Below are positions 1 to 8,678 of a stretch of DNA of 64,000 nt, in pieces (the first letter of the stretch is position 1; every line of letters begins with the position of its first letter). This stretch comes from Sandaracinus sp964481145 (GTDB taxonomy: Bacteria; Myxococcota_A; Polyangia; Polyangiales; Sandaracinaceae), in NCBI GenBank assembly GCA_964481145.1, contig CAYZTA010000026.1:7260-71259 (forward strand). Direction: 5' to 3'. Both the position numbers and the translations under genes were made by a program. The notes beneath the pieces were generated by a model. It had not been told where the DNA came from, did no database searches, and saw only the letters and a program-made list of their open reading frames with translations.

Positions 1-260
1 ATCAAGTCTCGGAGATAGGCCCAGAACTTTTGTCTGGCGTGCGACCAACAACCGACTTCGGAACGCTTGCAACCATCTTGGTTTTTGTCGGGCGGCTCGA
101 AGAGCGCATCGAACACACTCTTGGCATCCGCTTGCACGTACCCCGAGAAGCCATGAAACAACTTGCCGATGGCGTCGCTCGTTTCGCGTTCGAGATATTC
201 GAAGAACGCAAGCTCCACCGCTCCGCGCACCGGATACCGCAGACAGACCCGCGTGCCCGA
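1..260 (-). mobile_element. IS66-family transposase (TnpC) fragment
   Basis: Reading the minus strand from the codon after a TGA at 263-261, the frame gives a segment typical of IS66 TnpC: FEYLERETSDAI, then GFSGYVQADAKSVFDALF, then EVGCWSHARQKFWAYL. The GYxQxDxxxxxxxL and GCWxHARxKF motifs are hallmarks of IS66 transposases, which move the element by DNA cleavage. The 5' part is missing behind the stop codon, and the frame runs off the window edge, so completeness on that side is unknown. No terminal inverted repeats were seen here. It is probably a dead copy. Confidence 0.7.
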
Positions 261-283
261 TCACGATACATGACGCAGTAGTG

Positions 284-523
284 TTAAGGTTCGGGGAATG
301 CCGTCACTGTTCGATAGTTGCCGGAATCGTCCAGGGCGAGAATGGCCTTGAACTTGTCAACAACTTTCGTCGTGACCCCATCGGGGTCGAATGTAGTTCC
401 GGCACCCGGTCGATTCCCGGCGTACGTAACACGCTTCCTCAAGAGGTGCTTTAAGACCGGGTTGGTCAGATTTCCGTAACGGTCGTATTGCTCGCGTCGA
501 TCTGCGCCCACCCATTCGCGTCA
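284..523 (-). pseudogene. Possible polymorphic-toxin C-terminal fragment
   Basis: A frame of about 75 codons starts at a GTG at 511, with an in-frame TGA at 523-521 just upstream. It encodes a short basic domain ending FKAILALDDSGNYRTVTAFPEP before TAA at 286-284. A terminal strand finishing in TAFP resembles the C-termini of RNase-type toxin domains of RHS/CdiA proteins. The segment is too short for a whole toxin and no immunity gene is recognisable beside it. The neighbouring transposase fragment supports decay by insertion. The function is a guess from the terminal motif only. Confidence 0.3.
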
Positions 524-1019
524 ATAGGACTTCAACGAGAAATCGCATGCCCTTCGGGCGAATAGGATATTTGAAGCGAATAGGATATTTGAATTGGGAA
601 AGCGATAGCGGCGGTCGAACGGAAGCATTTTGACGTTCAATTGAAGCCTGAAGAGAGCTCGCGCCGGAACGAGCATGGGTCAGCGAAGCGGCGCGTCGCC
701 TTTGTGCTGGTCGTCACGTGGATGAGCGCATGCCAGGGGGCTCGGACGGAACGGTTCGATGGCGTGTCAAGTGTTCAGACGCACTCGAGGAATGACTCTA
801 TTTCACTCCATCGCTGAAGGATAAAAACAAGACCCACATGTAGTCTTTCATGATGTCAGTCCACCTCTTGACTGGCCCGATTTACTCAATCACAATTGTC
901 CTTAAATCAGGGTCGGGATTCTGCCTGGCAATCCATATCGATCTTCACTGTCTCTATCAGAGTTTTACATCGGTGGTCTTGGCGGCCACGGCCGAGTCAT
1001 CCTCGAACAGGAGGTCACG
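524..1019. other. Intergenic stretch without a supported gene
   Basis: No frame here gives a convincing protein. The stretch contains a perfect 18-bp tandem duplication at 558-593 and A/T-richer DNA before the gene at 1020, which probably holds that gene's promoter. A ribosome binding site (AGGAGG, 1009-1014) precedes the GTG at 1020. Much of the remainder looks like relic sequence next to the broken transposase. Confidence 0.5.
558..593. repeat. 18-bp perfect tandem duplication
   Basis: The unit gcgaataggatatttgaa occurs twice in direct succession, at 558-575 and 576-593. It is a simple duplication in non-coding DNA. Confidence 0.85.
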
Positions 1020-2663
1020 GTGCCCCTCCTTACGCGCATCGTTCGTGCCGCCCTCGTGACACTCGCCATTGCTGGATGCGAGGGACGCGTGGATGCGGGT
1101 CCAGCTCGGGCCACAGGCTCACGAGCGTGTGGGGAGCCGACGACAGTCGATGTGCCACTGCGTCGGATGACGTCTCGTGAGTACCTCGCCGCAGTCGCTG
1201 ATCTGGTCGGGCAAAGCGCCGCAGACCGGGTCGCCCCGATGATCAGCGAGGACTCCTGGGACGAGAACGGATTCGACAATCAGGCGCTTCTGCTCGGCAT
1301 CGGCGAGGACGCAGCCCAGCGCTACGGGGATGCCGCCGCGCTCGCCGCGACCGAGATCGTCGCGGAAGCGAACGTGGAGCGCATCGGGTGCAATCCGGAT
1401 ACGGCGGATTGTGTGCGGACATTCGTCAGGACTTGGGGGCGACGCGCATGGCGACGAGCGCTCACCTCCGAGGAGACCGATGCCTTCATCGGGCTCGCGA
1501 ATGAGGTCGCGGGCGGTACGGGTTGGGATGCGATCGGCGTGATCGTCGAGGCTGCTCTCCAGTCGCCGAGCTTTCTTTTTCGCGTCGAAGTCGGTGCTCC
1601 CGACCCGGAGGACCCAACGCGGATCCGACTGAGTGACGAGGAGTTCGCGTCTCGGATCTCGTTCTTACTGACCGGCGCGCCGCCGAGCGCGGAGCTGCTC
1701 GACGCGGCTGAGCGCGGCGAGCTCGATACCCCCGATGGGATCGCCAGAATCGCTCGCGCTCTCCTCGCAGAAGATCCGCGTGCGGACGACGCGCTGCTCG
1801 CGTTTGCGCAGCGGTGGTTCCGGACCTCCTTGGTCGGTGAGCTCGCGCGTGACGTGGAGCTCTATCCCACGTTCGACGGAGTGCTCGCGGGGGCGATGCG
1901 TGAGGAGATGGAGCGGCTATTGCTCGATCATCTGCGCGGCCCGCGCTTACTCGACCTCTATCGATCGAGCTACGGATACGTCAATCCGTCGCTTGCGCGC
2001 CTCTATGGTATGGAGCTCGCGGATGAGGATGCCGATGGAGGTCTGGTGCGCATGGAGTTTCCTCCAGAACTCGAGCGAAGAGGGATCCTCAGCACGGCTG
2101 GAGCGCTCGCGCTGAGCTCGACCGCTCGAAGCACATCGCCAGTGCGGCGCGGCGTGTACGTGCGGCAGGTCGCGCTGTGCAATCCGCCGCCATCGCCCCC
2201 ATCAGGCGTCGAGGCTGAAGGAGAGCCTCTCGAGGGAGAGTCTCCGGCCGATGCGATCGAGCGGCACGCGAGCGACCCCGGCTGCCGCAGTTGTCACGAG
2301 CAGATCGATCCGATTGGCTTTGGTCTCGATCGATACGATGCGATCGGTGCGCTCCGCGAGCTGAACGAGGCGGGCGCGCCGGTTCGTCTCGACGGTTACG
2401 TCTATGGTGAGGCAGATCCTGACTTCGCAGGCGCCGCAGAGCTCGGCGAGCTGATCGCGGAGTCGCCCGAAGCACCGAGATGTGTCGTCCGACAACTGGT
2501 GCGCTGGTCATTTGCGCAGGAGCCGACACGGTCGAGCGAGTGGGGCTGTTTGCTCGGTGAGCTCGAGTCCGCCTTTACCGAGAAGAATCACTCCTTCGAA
2601 GAGCTCCTGATCACGCTCGTCACCCACCCTGCATATCGCACGCGTCCGCGCAGCGAGGAGTAG
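1020..2663 (+). CDS. DUF1592/DUF1588/DUF1585 family lipoprotein
   Basis: The 547-residue product starts at GTG behind a strong AGGAGG and has a lipoprotein signal ending in LAIAGC. It follows the DUF1587/1592/1588/1585 architecture of planctomycete and myxobacterial exported proteins. The N-terminal third has the RRMTSREYLAAV region, the middle has SPSFLFRVEVG and LSDEEFASRISFLL (DUF1592), and the C-terminal part has the Cys-pair motif CRSCHEQIDPIGFGLDRYD (DUF1588). That motif resembles a haem c site, but haem binding is not proven for the family. The gene is followed after 4 bases by a DUF1552 gene, its constant partner in other genomes. The biochemical role of the pair is unknown; an extracellular redox or polymer-degrading function has been suggested from context only. 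Confidence 0.85.
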   Translation: MPLLTRIVRAALVTLAIAGCEGRVDAGPARATGSRACGEPTTVDVPLRRMTSREYLAAVADLVGQSAADRVAPMISEDSWDENGFDNQALLLGIGEDAAQRYGDAAALAATEIVAEANVERIGCNPDTADCVRTFVRTWGRRAWRRALTSEETDAFIGLANEVAGGTGWDAIGVIVEAALQSPSFLFRVEVGAPDPEDPTRIRLSDEEFASRISFLLTGAPPSAELLDAAERGELDTPDGIARIARALLAEDPRADDALLAFAQRWFRTSLVGELARDVELYPTFDGVLAGAMREEMERLLLDHLRGPRLLDLYRSSYGYVNPSLARLYGMELADEDADGGLVRMEFPPELERRGILSTAGALALSSTARSTSPVRRGVYVRQVALCNPPPSPPSGVEAEGEPLEGESPADAIERHASDPGCRSCHEQIDPIGFGLDRYDAIGALRELNEAGAPVRLDGYVYGEADPDFAGAAELGELIAESPEAPRCVVRQLVRWSFAQEPTRSSEWGCLLGELESAFTEKNHSFEELLITLVTHPAYRTRPRSEE

Positions 2664-2667
2664 TCGC

Positions 2668-4083
2668 ATGGGGCAACGCACCGCTTTTACCCGTCGCACC
2701 GTTCTTCGGAGTCTCGCCCTCGGGGGGATCGCAGTCGGTCTACCCGCTCTCGAATCGTTCACACCTCGGCGCGTCCAGGCCGACGGGGTCCGTCCTGATC
2801 GATTGGTGATCTTTCACTTCCCGAACGGCGCGTTCATGAGCGACTGGACGCCAAGGACAGTCGGGGAAGACTACGAGCTCGGGGAGCAGCTCTCACCGCT
2901 TGCCGATCTCCGTCAGCACTTTGCGGTGATCACTGGCCTCTCGCCAACAGCAGGGTCCGACAACGATGGCAGCTTTGGCACCCCGCACGGGGTTTGGAAC
3001 GCGACCTTTCTGAGCGGAGCCCCGGCTCGTCCCGGTGGCAGCTACGTCTCTGCGCCCACGGTCGATCAGCTTGCGGCTTCGTTTCTTGGTGCGACCACGC
3101 CGATTCGTAGCACCAATACCTGTCAGCACAGAGCGTCCGGTTATTCCTCTCACAAGATCTCGTGGGCAGGTCCAGGGACGGCGACGCCGGTCGAGGTCAA
3201 TCCGATTGAGTTCTTCGATCGTGTGTTTGCGGTCTCGACCCCAGAAGCGATTGCTGCGTTGCGTGTGCGGCGACGGAGCATCCTGGACTTCGTTCATGCC
3301 GATGCGCTGCGGCTTCGAGCGCGGCTCAGCGCTGCGGATCGTCCGCGCTTGGACGAGCATCTGGACGCAATCCGTGCGCTCGAGATTCGTCTCGATGGAT
3401 TCAGCTCTGCCACCTGTGAGATTCCGGTCGCACCGACCGAGTACGACCCTACCGACAAGCTCACTCAGCTCGACTTGCTGACCGACGTGTCGCTCCTCGC
3501 GCAGCGATGCGGGAGCACGGCGGTGTCGGTGCTGTCGACCGGCCAGACTCAGAACCTCGAGTACTATCTGGAAGGACAACCGGACCACGCGCACAATCTC
3601 TCGCATCTGATCGCAGTTCGCGCTAGCGAGGAGCCCAATCGGGAGCTGCGCGATGCCGCGAATGCCCGATGGATGATGGATCTCACCCGCTACAACATCG
3701 AGCGATTCGCGCGTGTGCTCCGCACCTTGGTCGAGACGCCGACTTCGACAGGCACGCTCTTGGACCGCACCGTCGTCGTCTGTCTGAGCGAGATGGCGCT
3801 CGGTGACATTCATAGTGGCCGCAGCTTGCCCCTCCTCATCGCAGGTGGCGGCCTCCGCGGTGGTAGGCATATTCGCTATCCTTGCAATAACGCGCAGGCA
3901 TTTTCGGGCGAGGGACTCACCCTCTCTTCCGCTGCGAGGGTGCGGCGTCTGGGGGTGTGCAGCGAAGAGACCGACGTGAACACGCCGATCTCGAACCTGT
4001 GGCTGACTGTGCTTCGCGCGCTCGGTGATCGCCGAGAGTCAGTCGGAGACTCGACCGGAACGCTCTCCGATCTCTGGATCTGA
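2668..4083 (+). CDS. DUF1552 family Tat-exported protein
   Basis: The 471-residue protein begins with a twin-arginine signal (FTRRTVLRSLALGGIAVGLP), so it is expected to be folded in the cytoplasm and exported by Tat. The body matches the DUF1552 family: IFHFPNGAFMSDWTP near the start, a central helical part with LRARLSAADRPRLDEHL, and SVLSTGQTQNLEYY followed by CLSEMALGDIHSG. DUF1552 proteins are distantly related to DUF1501 and alkaline-phosphatase-fold proteins. It sits 4 bases after the DUF1592 gene and is certainly co-transcribed with it. Substrate and cofactor are not known. Confidence 0.85.
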   Translation: MGQRTAFTRRTVLRSLALGGIAVGLPALESFTPRRVQADGVRPDRLVIFHFPNGAFMSDWTPRTVGEDYELGEQLSPLADLRQHFAVITGLSPTAGSDNDGSFGTPHGVWNATFLSGAPARPGGSYVSAPTVDQLAASFLGATTPIRSTNTCQHRASGYSSHKISWAGPGTATPVEVNPIEFFDRVFAVSTPEAIAALRVRRRSILDFVHADALRLRARLSAADRPRLDEHLDAIRALEIRLDGFSSATCEIPVAPTEYDPTDKLTQLDLLTDVSLLAQRCGSTAVSVLSTGQTQNLEYYLEGQPDHAHNLSHLIAVRASEEPNRELRDAANARWMMDLTRYNIERFARVLRTLVETPTSTGTLLDRTVVVCLSEMALGDIHSGRSLPLLIAGGGLRGGRHIRYPCNNAQAFSGEGLTLSSAARVRRLGVCSEETDVNTPISNLWLTVLRALGDRRESVGDSTGTLSDLWI

Positions 4084-4350
4084 TCTCAGATCACGGGCGG
4101 AGAATACCAGGTCATCCCGCGCCGAAGCAGGCGGCCTCATCCCTCCTGAAGATTCATGAGCGAAGCTTCGCCCTTCCTCAGGCCCTCTCACACTCCGCGC
4201 GGCGGCTTCTTCGCATCTTCGATGGCGGCAGGTGGCGCGCTCGTTTGGTGCGTCGCGCCTCGCTCCTGCTCGAGGGCGCATGCGGAGGGTCCGCTGGCTC
4301 GGGCTGGCAAGAACGGTGCAGTCGTTCACGCACAGACGACGAGGTGACCT
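4084..4350. other. Intergenic region before peptidoglycan-binding gene
   Basis: No convincing gene lies here. A 63-codon frame at 4156-4347 exists but has no recognisable features. The stretch ends with a plausible GAGGTG ribosome binding site just before the ATG at 4351. Confidence 0.4.
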
Positions 4351-4659
4351 ATGGGAGAGATGAAAAAGAAGAACGTCGGGGCGTTGTTGCGCAGGGGATC
4401 GCGTGGCGACGAAGTGCGCGAGTTGCAGGGAAAGCTGGGACGTCTCGGCTTCGACCTCAGGGCGGACGGTATCTTCGGCGAAGATACCGAGAAGACCATC
4501 ATCGAGCTCCAGACGATGTTTGGCTACACCGTCGATGGGATCGCGGGCGATGGCACCAAGAGTTTGATCGACGCGCAGATTGGCTACGGATGGAACGCGA
4601 AGTCGCCTGATGCCGCGCAGCGCGCGCTCGAATCGCAGGGCAAAGGCGCTCGGAAGTAA
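4351..4659 (+). CDS. Peptidoglycan-binding domain protein
   Basis: This 102-residue protein consists almost wholly of one PG_binding_1 domain: LLRRGSRGDEVRELQGKLGRLG, then ADGIFGEDTEKTIIELQ, then VDGIAGDGTKSLID, which is the canonical three-helix repeat that binds murein. There is no signal peptide, so it is either cytoplasmic or exported by a specialised route. A GAGGTG ribosome binding site lies just upstream of the ATG. It stands alone between a DUF1552 gene and a small membrane-protein gene. The domain call is secure; the job is not. Confidence 0.85.
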   Translation: MGEMKKKNVGALLRRGSRGDEVRELQGKLGRLGFDLRADGIFGEDTEKTIIELQTMFGYTVDGIAGDGTKSLIDAQIGYGWNAKSPDAAQRALESQGKGARK

Positions 4660-4741
4660 CTGGGTGGCGCTTGTGAGTGCGCTCACGTGAGCGCGTGGGG
4701 AAATGTCCCTCCTGGCGTAGGTGGCAGCCCCTAAGCTCACC

Positions 4742-5467
4742 ATGACACGATGGTTCCTGCATTCCTCGATCGCGCTTGCGTTGGCGATGAGCGCGGTGCT
4801 CTCGCCACCGCGACCGGTGAAGGCTCAAGACGGCGCGATGTTGCAGCGCGAAGACGACGATGAAGAGCGCCTGCGAAGGTGGATGGCGGTGCGCGCTTCT
4901 CGTTCGCCGGATATGGGTTGGCTCGGAGGAGTGGCGATTGGTGTCGGAGCGTTGGCGCTCGGTGCGGGGATCGCGATTCCGATCACCACCGAACAACGGG
5001 AGGCGACACCAGGTGCCGCGGCGATGATCGCTCTGGGTGGCTGGAGTCTCGGATTGGGAATCTTCACCCTGCTCAATCCGAATCTTGAACGAGAAGACTA
5101 TCTTAGAATTCCCGACCGTCGTCTGACAGAGCGGGAGATCGGTCGTCTCGAGGGCTTGCTTCGCCACGAGGCAGAAATCGCGGGTGCGGGCCGCCAGTTT
5201 CAAATGTGGGCAGGGTTGGGCCTGCTTGTGGGAGGGCTTGGTGCGATACCGCTCGTGGCACTGCAGCCTCCTCCGGACGAGCAGCTCGCGCTGAGTTGGA
5301 CGATTGCAGGTGGTTCGGCGTTGCTGGGTCTCGTCCTTTTCGTGGTGTCCCTTTTCCCCTCTGGCGCAGAGGCGGATTGGCAGGATTACCGCCGGAACCT
5401 GATGCCACGAGAGACACCGAGGGTATCGGTCATTCCAACGGGCAACGGCTTCGCAGTGGTGTTCTGA
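4742..5467 (+). CDS. Membrane protein with signal peptide and four hydrophobic segments
   Basis: I start the gene at ATG 4742, not the in-frame upstream codon at 4721, because this places a good signal peptide (MTRWFLHSSIALALAMSAVL, cleavage near VKAQD) at the N-terminus. The roughly 241-residue product then has four hydrophobic glycine-rich segments, around GGVAIGVGALALGAGIAI, AMIALGGWSLGLGIFTLL, MWAGLGLLVGGLGAIPL and GGSALLGLVLFVVSLF. No family is recognised. The stop codon overlaps the next start (TGATG), so it belongs to cassette A with the barrel-like protein, the sigma factor and the FecR/TPR protein. Confidence 0.75.
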   Translation: MTRWFLHSSIALALAMSAVLSPPRPVKAQDGAMLQREDDDEERLRRWMAVRASRSPDMGWLGGVAIGVGALALGAGIAIPITTEQREATPGAAAMIALGGWSLGLGIFTLLNPNLEREDYLRIPDRRLTEREIGRLEGLLRHEAEIAGAGRQFQMWAGLGLLVGGLGAIPLVALQPPPDEQLALSWTIAGGSALLGLVLFVVSLFPSGAEADWQDYRRNLMPRETPRVSVIPTGNGFAVVF

Positions 5468-6381
5468 TGCGCAGCCAACTTTCAATCACGGTCTTCGTTG
5501 GGATCGTGTTGCCATCGATCGTCCACGCGCAGCACGTGCAAGTGTGTTTGCCAGAGCAAGCGACGAGCGAAATGAGCGATGCGCTCACGGTCGAGCTTCG
5601 AGCGCATGGATGCGAAGTGAGTTTTGGATGTGCGCTCGATGATTCGAGTGCCGCATGGCACATCTCGTTCGAAGCGGAAGATGCCCTTGCAGACGTTTGG
5701 GTACGCGCGATCTCGGCGAGCGGTGAGGAGCGCAGGGCGCGTATCGGTGGTCCGCTGGATACGTTGGATGCACGCGCGATGGCGCTCACGGCTGCATCGT
5801 TGCTCGAAGAGGAGCCCGTGCTTTCCGAGCCTCCACACGAGCCTGAGCCTCCACATGAGCAGTCGAACCTTGTGCAACCGGCGCTCTCGGATGTCTCGCC
5901 TGAAATCGAAGAAGTCGAGATCGTCGAATCCACTCGGACACTTGCACTTGTTCATATGTTCGAGCTCAGCGCGCTGACCGGGGTAATTGCGGATCAACAA
6001 GGGATCGTGGGCGGGCGCTTCGGGTATGCACTTCATCTTGCGCCATGGTTGCGATTCAGAATGCCAATCATGCTCTCCGTAGCTCCTGACCAAGGCGCGC
6101 ATTTGCTCATGGGGGCTGGATTCGATTTCGTGATTGGCCTTCAACGTGGCGAAAGTTGGCTCGAACTAGGCCTTGCCGTGAACTATGGAACACGTCCCAT
6201 AGGCGATATGATGACGGTTCCCCAAGGGATCGGTCCCAGTGTCCATGTGGGTTTGTTCTATGCCATCAGCGACTCGTGGCGTGTCTTCGTTCGAGGCGAA
6301 GGGACAGTGCTATTCGACCTGGATACGGGAGACCCTCAATATGGCTTTTATCTCTCTTCGGGATTCGCGGTGATCTTGTGA
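5467..6381 (+). CDS. Secreted barrel-like protein of cassette A
   Basis: The roughly 304-residue protein has a signal peptide (MRSQLSITVFVGIVLPSIVHAQ), a soluble N-terminal domain of about 100 residues ending near ALTAASLLEEEP, an acidic proline-rich linker (SEPPHEPEPPHEQ), and a C-terminal part with alternating amphipathic strands (ELSALTGVIADQQGIVGGRF, SWLELGLAVNYGTRPIG) ending in FYLSSGFAVIL. This is the layout of a periplasmic domain plus an outer-membrane barrel, seen again at 25908-26915. Its start overlaps the previous stop (TGATG) and its stop overlaps the sigma gene start (GTGA), so all four genes should be translationally coupled. The exact function is unknown. Confidence 0.7.
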   Translation: MRSQLSITVFVGIVLPSIVHAQHVQVCLPEQATSEMSDALTVELRAHGCEVSFGCALDDSSAAWHISFEAEDALADVWVRAISASGEERRARIGGPLDTLDARAMALTAASLLEEEPVLSEPPHEPEPPHEQSNLVQPALSDVSPEIEEVEIVESTRTLALVHMFELSALTGVIADQQGIVGGRFGYALHLAPWLRFRMPIMLSVAPDQGAHLLMGAGFDFVIGLQRGESWLELGLAVNYGTRPIGDMMTVPQGIGPSVHVGLFYAISDSWRVFVRGEGTVLFDLDTGDPQYGFYLSSGFAVIL

Positions 6382-6941
6382 GCGTTCGATCGGCGGAGCC
6401 GCTCGATGTGTCGGCGCTCGATCCACGAGTTGATTCGATCGATCACATCCTTCGCGCGCTCGCGCCTCATGTGCGGCAGTGGATTCATCGTCAACTTGGG
6501 CCAAGCGCGGACCTCGATGATGCGATGCAAGAGGCGCTCATCCAAATCGCAGATGCGCTCGGTGACTTCGAAGGACGTTCGAAGCTCACGACGTATGCGC
6601 GCCGCATCGCGATCCGCGCGGCGCTTCGGCATCGAAAGCGCAATCCGGTGCCGCGCGCGACCGAGCTCGTGGCGCTGACCGATGAGCGAGATCCTGAAGG
6701 GATCGTCTCGCAGCGCGAGAGCCTTCGTCGCTTTTACGCGGCGCTCGATCAGCTGAGCCCCAAGCTTCGCGCCACGTATGTTCTGTGTGATGTGGAACGC
6801 GTGCCGCATTTGGAAGTGGCGCGTATCACCGAAACCAATCTCGAAGCCGTGCGCGCGCGTGTGAAACGTGCGCGGACGCAGCTTCACGAAATTTTGCGCC
6901 ACGATCCGTACCTTGCGGCGCTCTTTCAGGGGGAGAACTGA
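6378..6941 (+). CDS. Sigma-70 family (ECF-like) RNA polymerase sigma factor, cassette A
   Basis: The start is the GTG at 6378, overlapping the previous stop in GTGA; longer frames upstream lie inside the barrel gene. The 187-residue product has region 2 (SADLDDAMQEALIQIADAL, then KLTTYARRIAIRAAL) and region 4 (QLSPKLRATYVLCDVERVPHLEVARI, then LEAVRARVKRARTQL), the two domains of a minimal ECF-type sigma factor. It should direct RNA polymerase to a specific promoter set in response to an envelope signal. The next gene, a FecR/TPR protein, overlaps its stop (TGATG) and is the likely regulator. Confidence 0.9.
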   Translation: MSVRSAEPLDVSALDPRVDSIDHILRALAPHVRQWIHRQLGPSADLDDAMQEALIQIADALGDFEGRSKLTTYARRIAIRAALRHRKRNPVPRATELVALTDERDPEGIVSQRESLRRFYAALDQLSPKLRATYVLCDVERVPHLEVARITETNLEAVRARVKRARTQLHEILRHDPYLAALFQGEN

Positions 6942-8104
6942 TGCGTCCCGTCGAACGAGATCCCCTTTCTCTTTTCGCGGATGCGGCGGGCTCGATGCCG
7001 ACGCCCGAGCTCTCGAGCGCCGAGCTCGATCGTTGGGTGCACGTCGCAGTGGTCGCGTCTCGCGGACGGCGCGCCAAGCGCGCTCGAACGTTTGCGTTGG
7101 TCGCGATCGCCGCGTCGGTGAGTTTGATCCTCGGGGTGGGCGGGGCGATGTTCGCGTCACGTGACAGCGAGCCCGTCATGGCTTCGCAAGATGCGCCAAG
7201 GCCGAATGAGCTGGAGTTCCCGACGGGGGATCGCATTGTCCGTCTCGGTGAAGGCAATCTCGTGGTCGAGCATGCGACCGAGGGAATGCGTCGCTTCAGC
7301 GTGAGCAGCGGTCATGCGCTCTTCGATGTGGCGCCTCTTCGTGAAGGCGAGTCGTTCGAGGTGAGCACGCCGCACTTGCGAATCGCGGTGGTCGGAACGG
7401 TGTTCGCCGTGGAGGTCGATCCGGAGCGTACGAAGGTTCAAGTCTTCGATGGTGTCGTGCGAGTGACGGTGTCGGGAAGGGCGCCGATCGAGCTTGGACG
7501 GGGTGAGAGTTTCGAGAGTCTGAGCATGGGCCGGCTCGAGTGGCAGTCGCCGCTTTATTTCGAGGGATGGGATGCGGCGAGGCGGCATGAGGCGGGACGG
7601 TTGTTGGCGTCGGCGTCGGCGTCCGCGTCACCGCGTCATCCCACGCTGGACGAGGCTCGCGGGTGGCTCACCGAAGGCGAATTCACACGTGCCCGCGTTG
7701 CGGCTGAATCTGCGTGCGCGAGGCTCCCAAGAGACGCGAACTGGAGACTGCTGCTTGCCGATAGTTTGAGAGCCGAACGCCGGCTCGAAGAGAGCGTGCG
7801 CGCTTACGAGCATGCGGTGACGCTCTTGCCGCCCAGTCGCGCGACGAGCGCGGGATATGCGGCGGCGCATATTCGTCTCCAGGATCTCGACGATGCCGAA
7901 GGAGCCATCGCCGCGCTCGAGAACTCGGGCGCACCTCGATCCGGTTCACCGATCGAAGAGCGCGCGAACGCGCTGCTCATCCGCGCTCATCTCGCGGCTG
8001 GAAACCGTGACGAGGCCATGAGGCAAGCCCATCGCTACCTCGCACGATATCCAAGCGGCGCTTCATGGGATTGGGTCGAGCGACTCGTTCGCGAGTATCC
8101 ATAG
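6941..8104 (+). CDS. FecR-domain, TPR-containing transmembrane protein (putative anti-sigma factor)
   Basis: This 387-residue protein has a short cytoplasmic part, one membrane segment near residues 47-70 (FALVAIAASVSLILGVGGAM), a FecR-like periplasmic domain at about 90-210 (EVSTPHLRIAVVGTVFAVEV, VQVFDGVVRVTVSG), an Ala/Ser-rich linker, and TPR-like helices at about 230-385. FecR proteins sense an outer-membrane signal and control a partner sigma factor, here encoded immediately upstream with overlapping codons. The C-terminal TPR block shares the pattern EERxxAL-IxAxL-xGxxxEA-YPxGxxW with the cassette B and C proteins, which lack a clear FecR domain. Confidence 0.8.
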   Translation: MRPVERDPLSLFADAAGSMPTPELSSAELDRWVHVAVVASRGRRAKRARTFALVAIAASVSLILGVGGAMFASRDSEPVMASQDAPRPNELEFPTGDRIVRLGEGNLVVEHATEGMRRFSVSSGHALFDVAPLREGESFEVSTPHLRIAVVGTVFAVEVDPERTKVQVFDGVVRVTVSGRAPIELGRGESFESLSMGRLEWQSPLYFEGWDAARRHEAGRLLASASASASPRHPTLDEARGWLTEGEFTRARVAAESACARLPRDANWRLLLADSLRAERRLEESVRAYEHAVTLLPPSRATSAGYAAAHIRLQDLDDAEGAIAALENSGAPRSGSPIEERANALLIRAHLAAGNRDEAMRQAHRYLARYPSGASWDWVERLVREYP

Positions 8105-8301
8105 GTGCGTCCGTTGCCGTCGGTGGTTCCAGCCTCGGTGACCGTTTCACCAATTCGGAAGTCCTTCGCGCCGGCCGCGCCCAGTCGACGTTCGGACTAT
8201 GCGCCCTGTGCTGCAATTTCTACGGCGGAGACGAGTTCTGCCGCACAGTCACGCCGTCCTTCCCACTGTGCAACGTGATGACTGGCGAGTGCTTTCGCTG
8301 A
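8105..8301 (+). pseudogene. Cysteine-rich C-terminal fragment
   Basis: A plus frame continues from inside the end of the FecR/TPR gene and ends at TGA 8299-8301. Its last 38 residues are Cys-rich and natural-looking (LCALCCNFYGGDEFC, then PLCNVMTGECFR), unlike the random composition before them. Six cysteines in the tail suggest the disulphide-bonded end of a secreted protein. No start codon with a signal peptide is present, so this looks like the remnant of a larger gene. It may instead be chance. Confidence 0.3.
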
Positions 8302-8318
8302 AGGGTGAGCGGCCGGGC

Positions 8319-8630
8319 TCAGATGCGATCCCTCTTCTCACGAACTCTGAGTTTCAAACGTTCGATCCATTCGCCCTCATATTTCTCAAGACATGAATCG
8401 ATAGGCCAACCGGGAGCGCTCTCAATCAAATGAAGGAGTGTCCAGGCCAACCCATAGCAATCGTCTTGACCGAACAATCCGCACAATCTTTCGGCCTCTT
8501 CTGCGGCAATCGGCGGACGGATCGCATCGAACGCTCGCTCATACCGTTCAAGCTGCCCTTCTTCTGCCATGTCTTCAGACGGCAACGCTCCTAACGCGAT
8601 CAGCTTCTCGACTTCTTCTCGGATCATCAC
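8319..8630 (-). CDS. Small acidic protein of unknown function
   Basis: The 103-residue product starts at ATG 8630 behind an AGGAGC ribosome binding site. It is acidic, helical and has a well-ordered core, QDDCYGLAWTLLHLIESAPGWP, that looks like a conserved family motif; proteins with this core occur beside toxin or cell-surface genes, but I cannot name the family. It has no signal peptide. It lies downstream of the broken secreted-protein gene at 8679-9219, on the same strand. Composition and ribosome binding site support a real gene; an immunity-like role is only a guess. Confidence 0.6.
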   Translation of the reverse strand: MMIREEVEKLIALGALPSEDMAEEGQLERYERAFDAIRPPIAAEEAERLCGLFGQDDCYGLAWTLLHLIESAPGWPIDSCLEKYEGEWIERLKLRVREKRDRI

Positions 8631-8678
8631 GAGCTGCTCCTAATCTTCATCAAGACTCGATACCTGCCGCTCGACTGG

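Noticed and set aside
4156..4347. 63-codon plus frame before the peptidoglycan-binding gene.
   Set aside because: No signal, motif or ribosome binding site, and composition typical of a GC-rich shadow.
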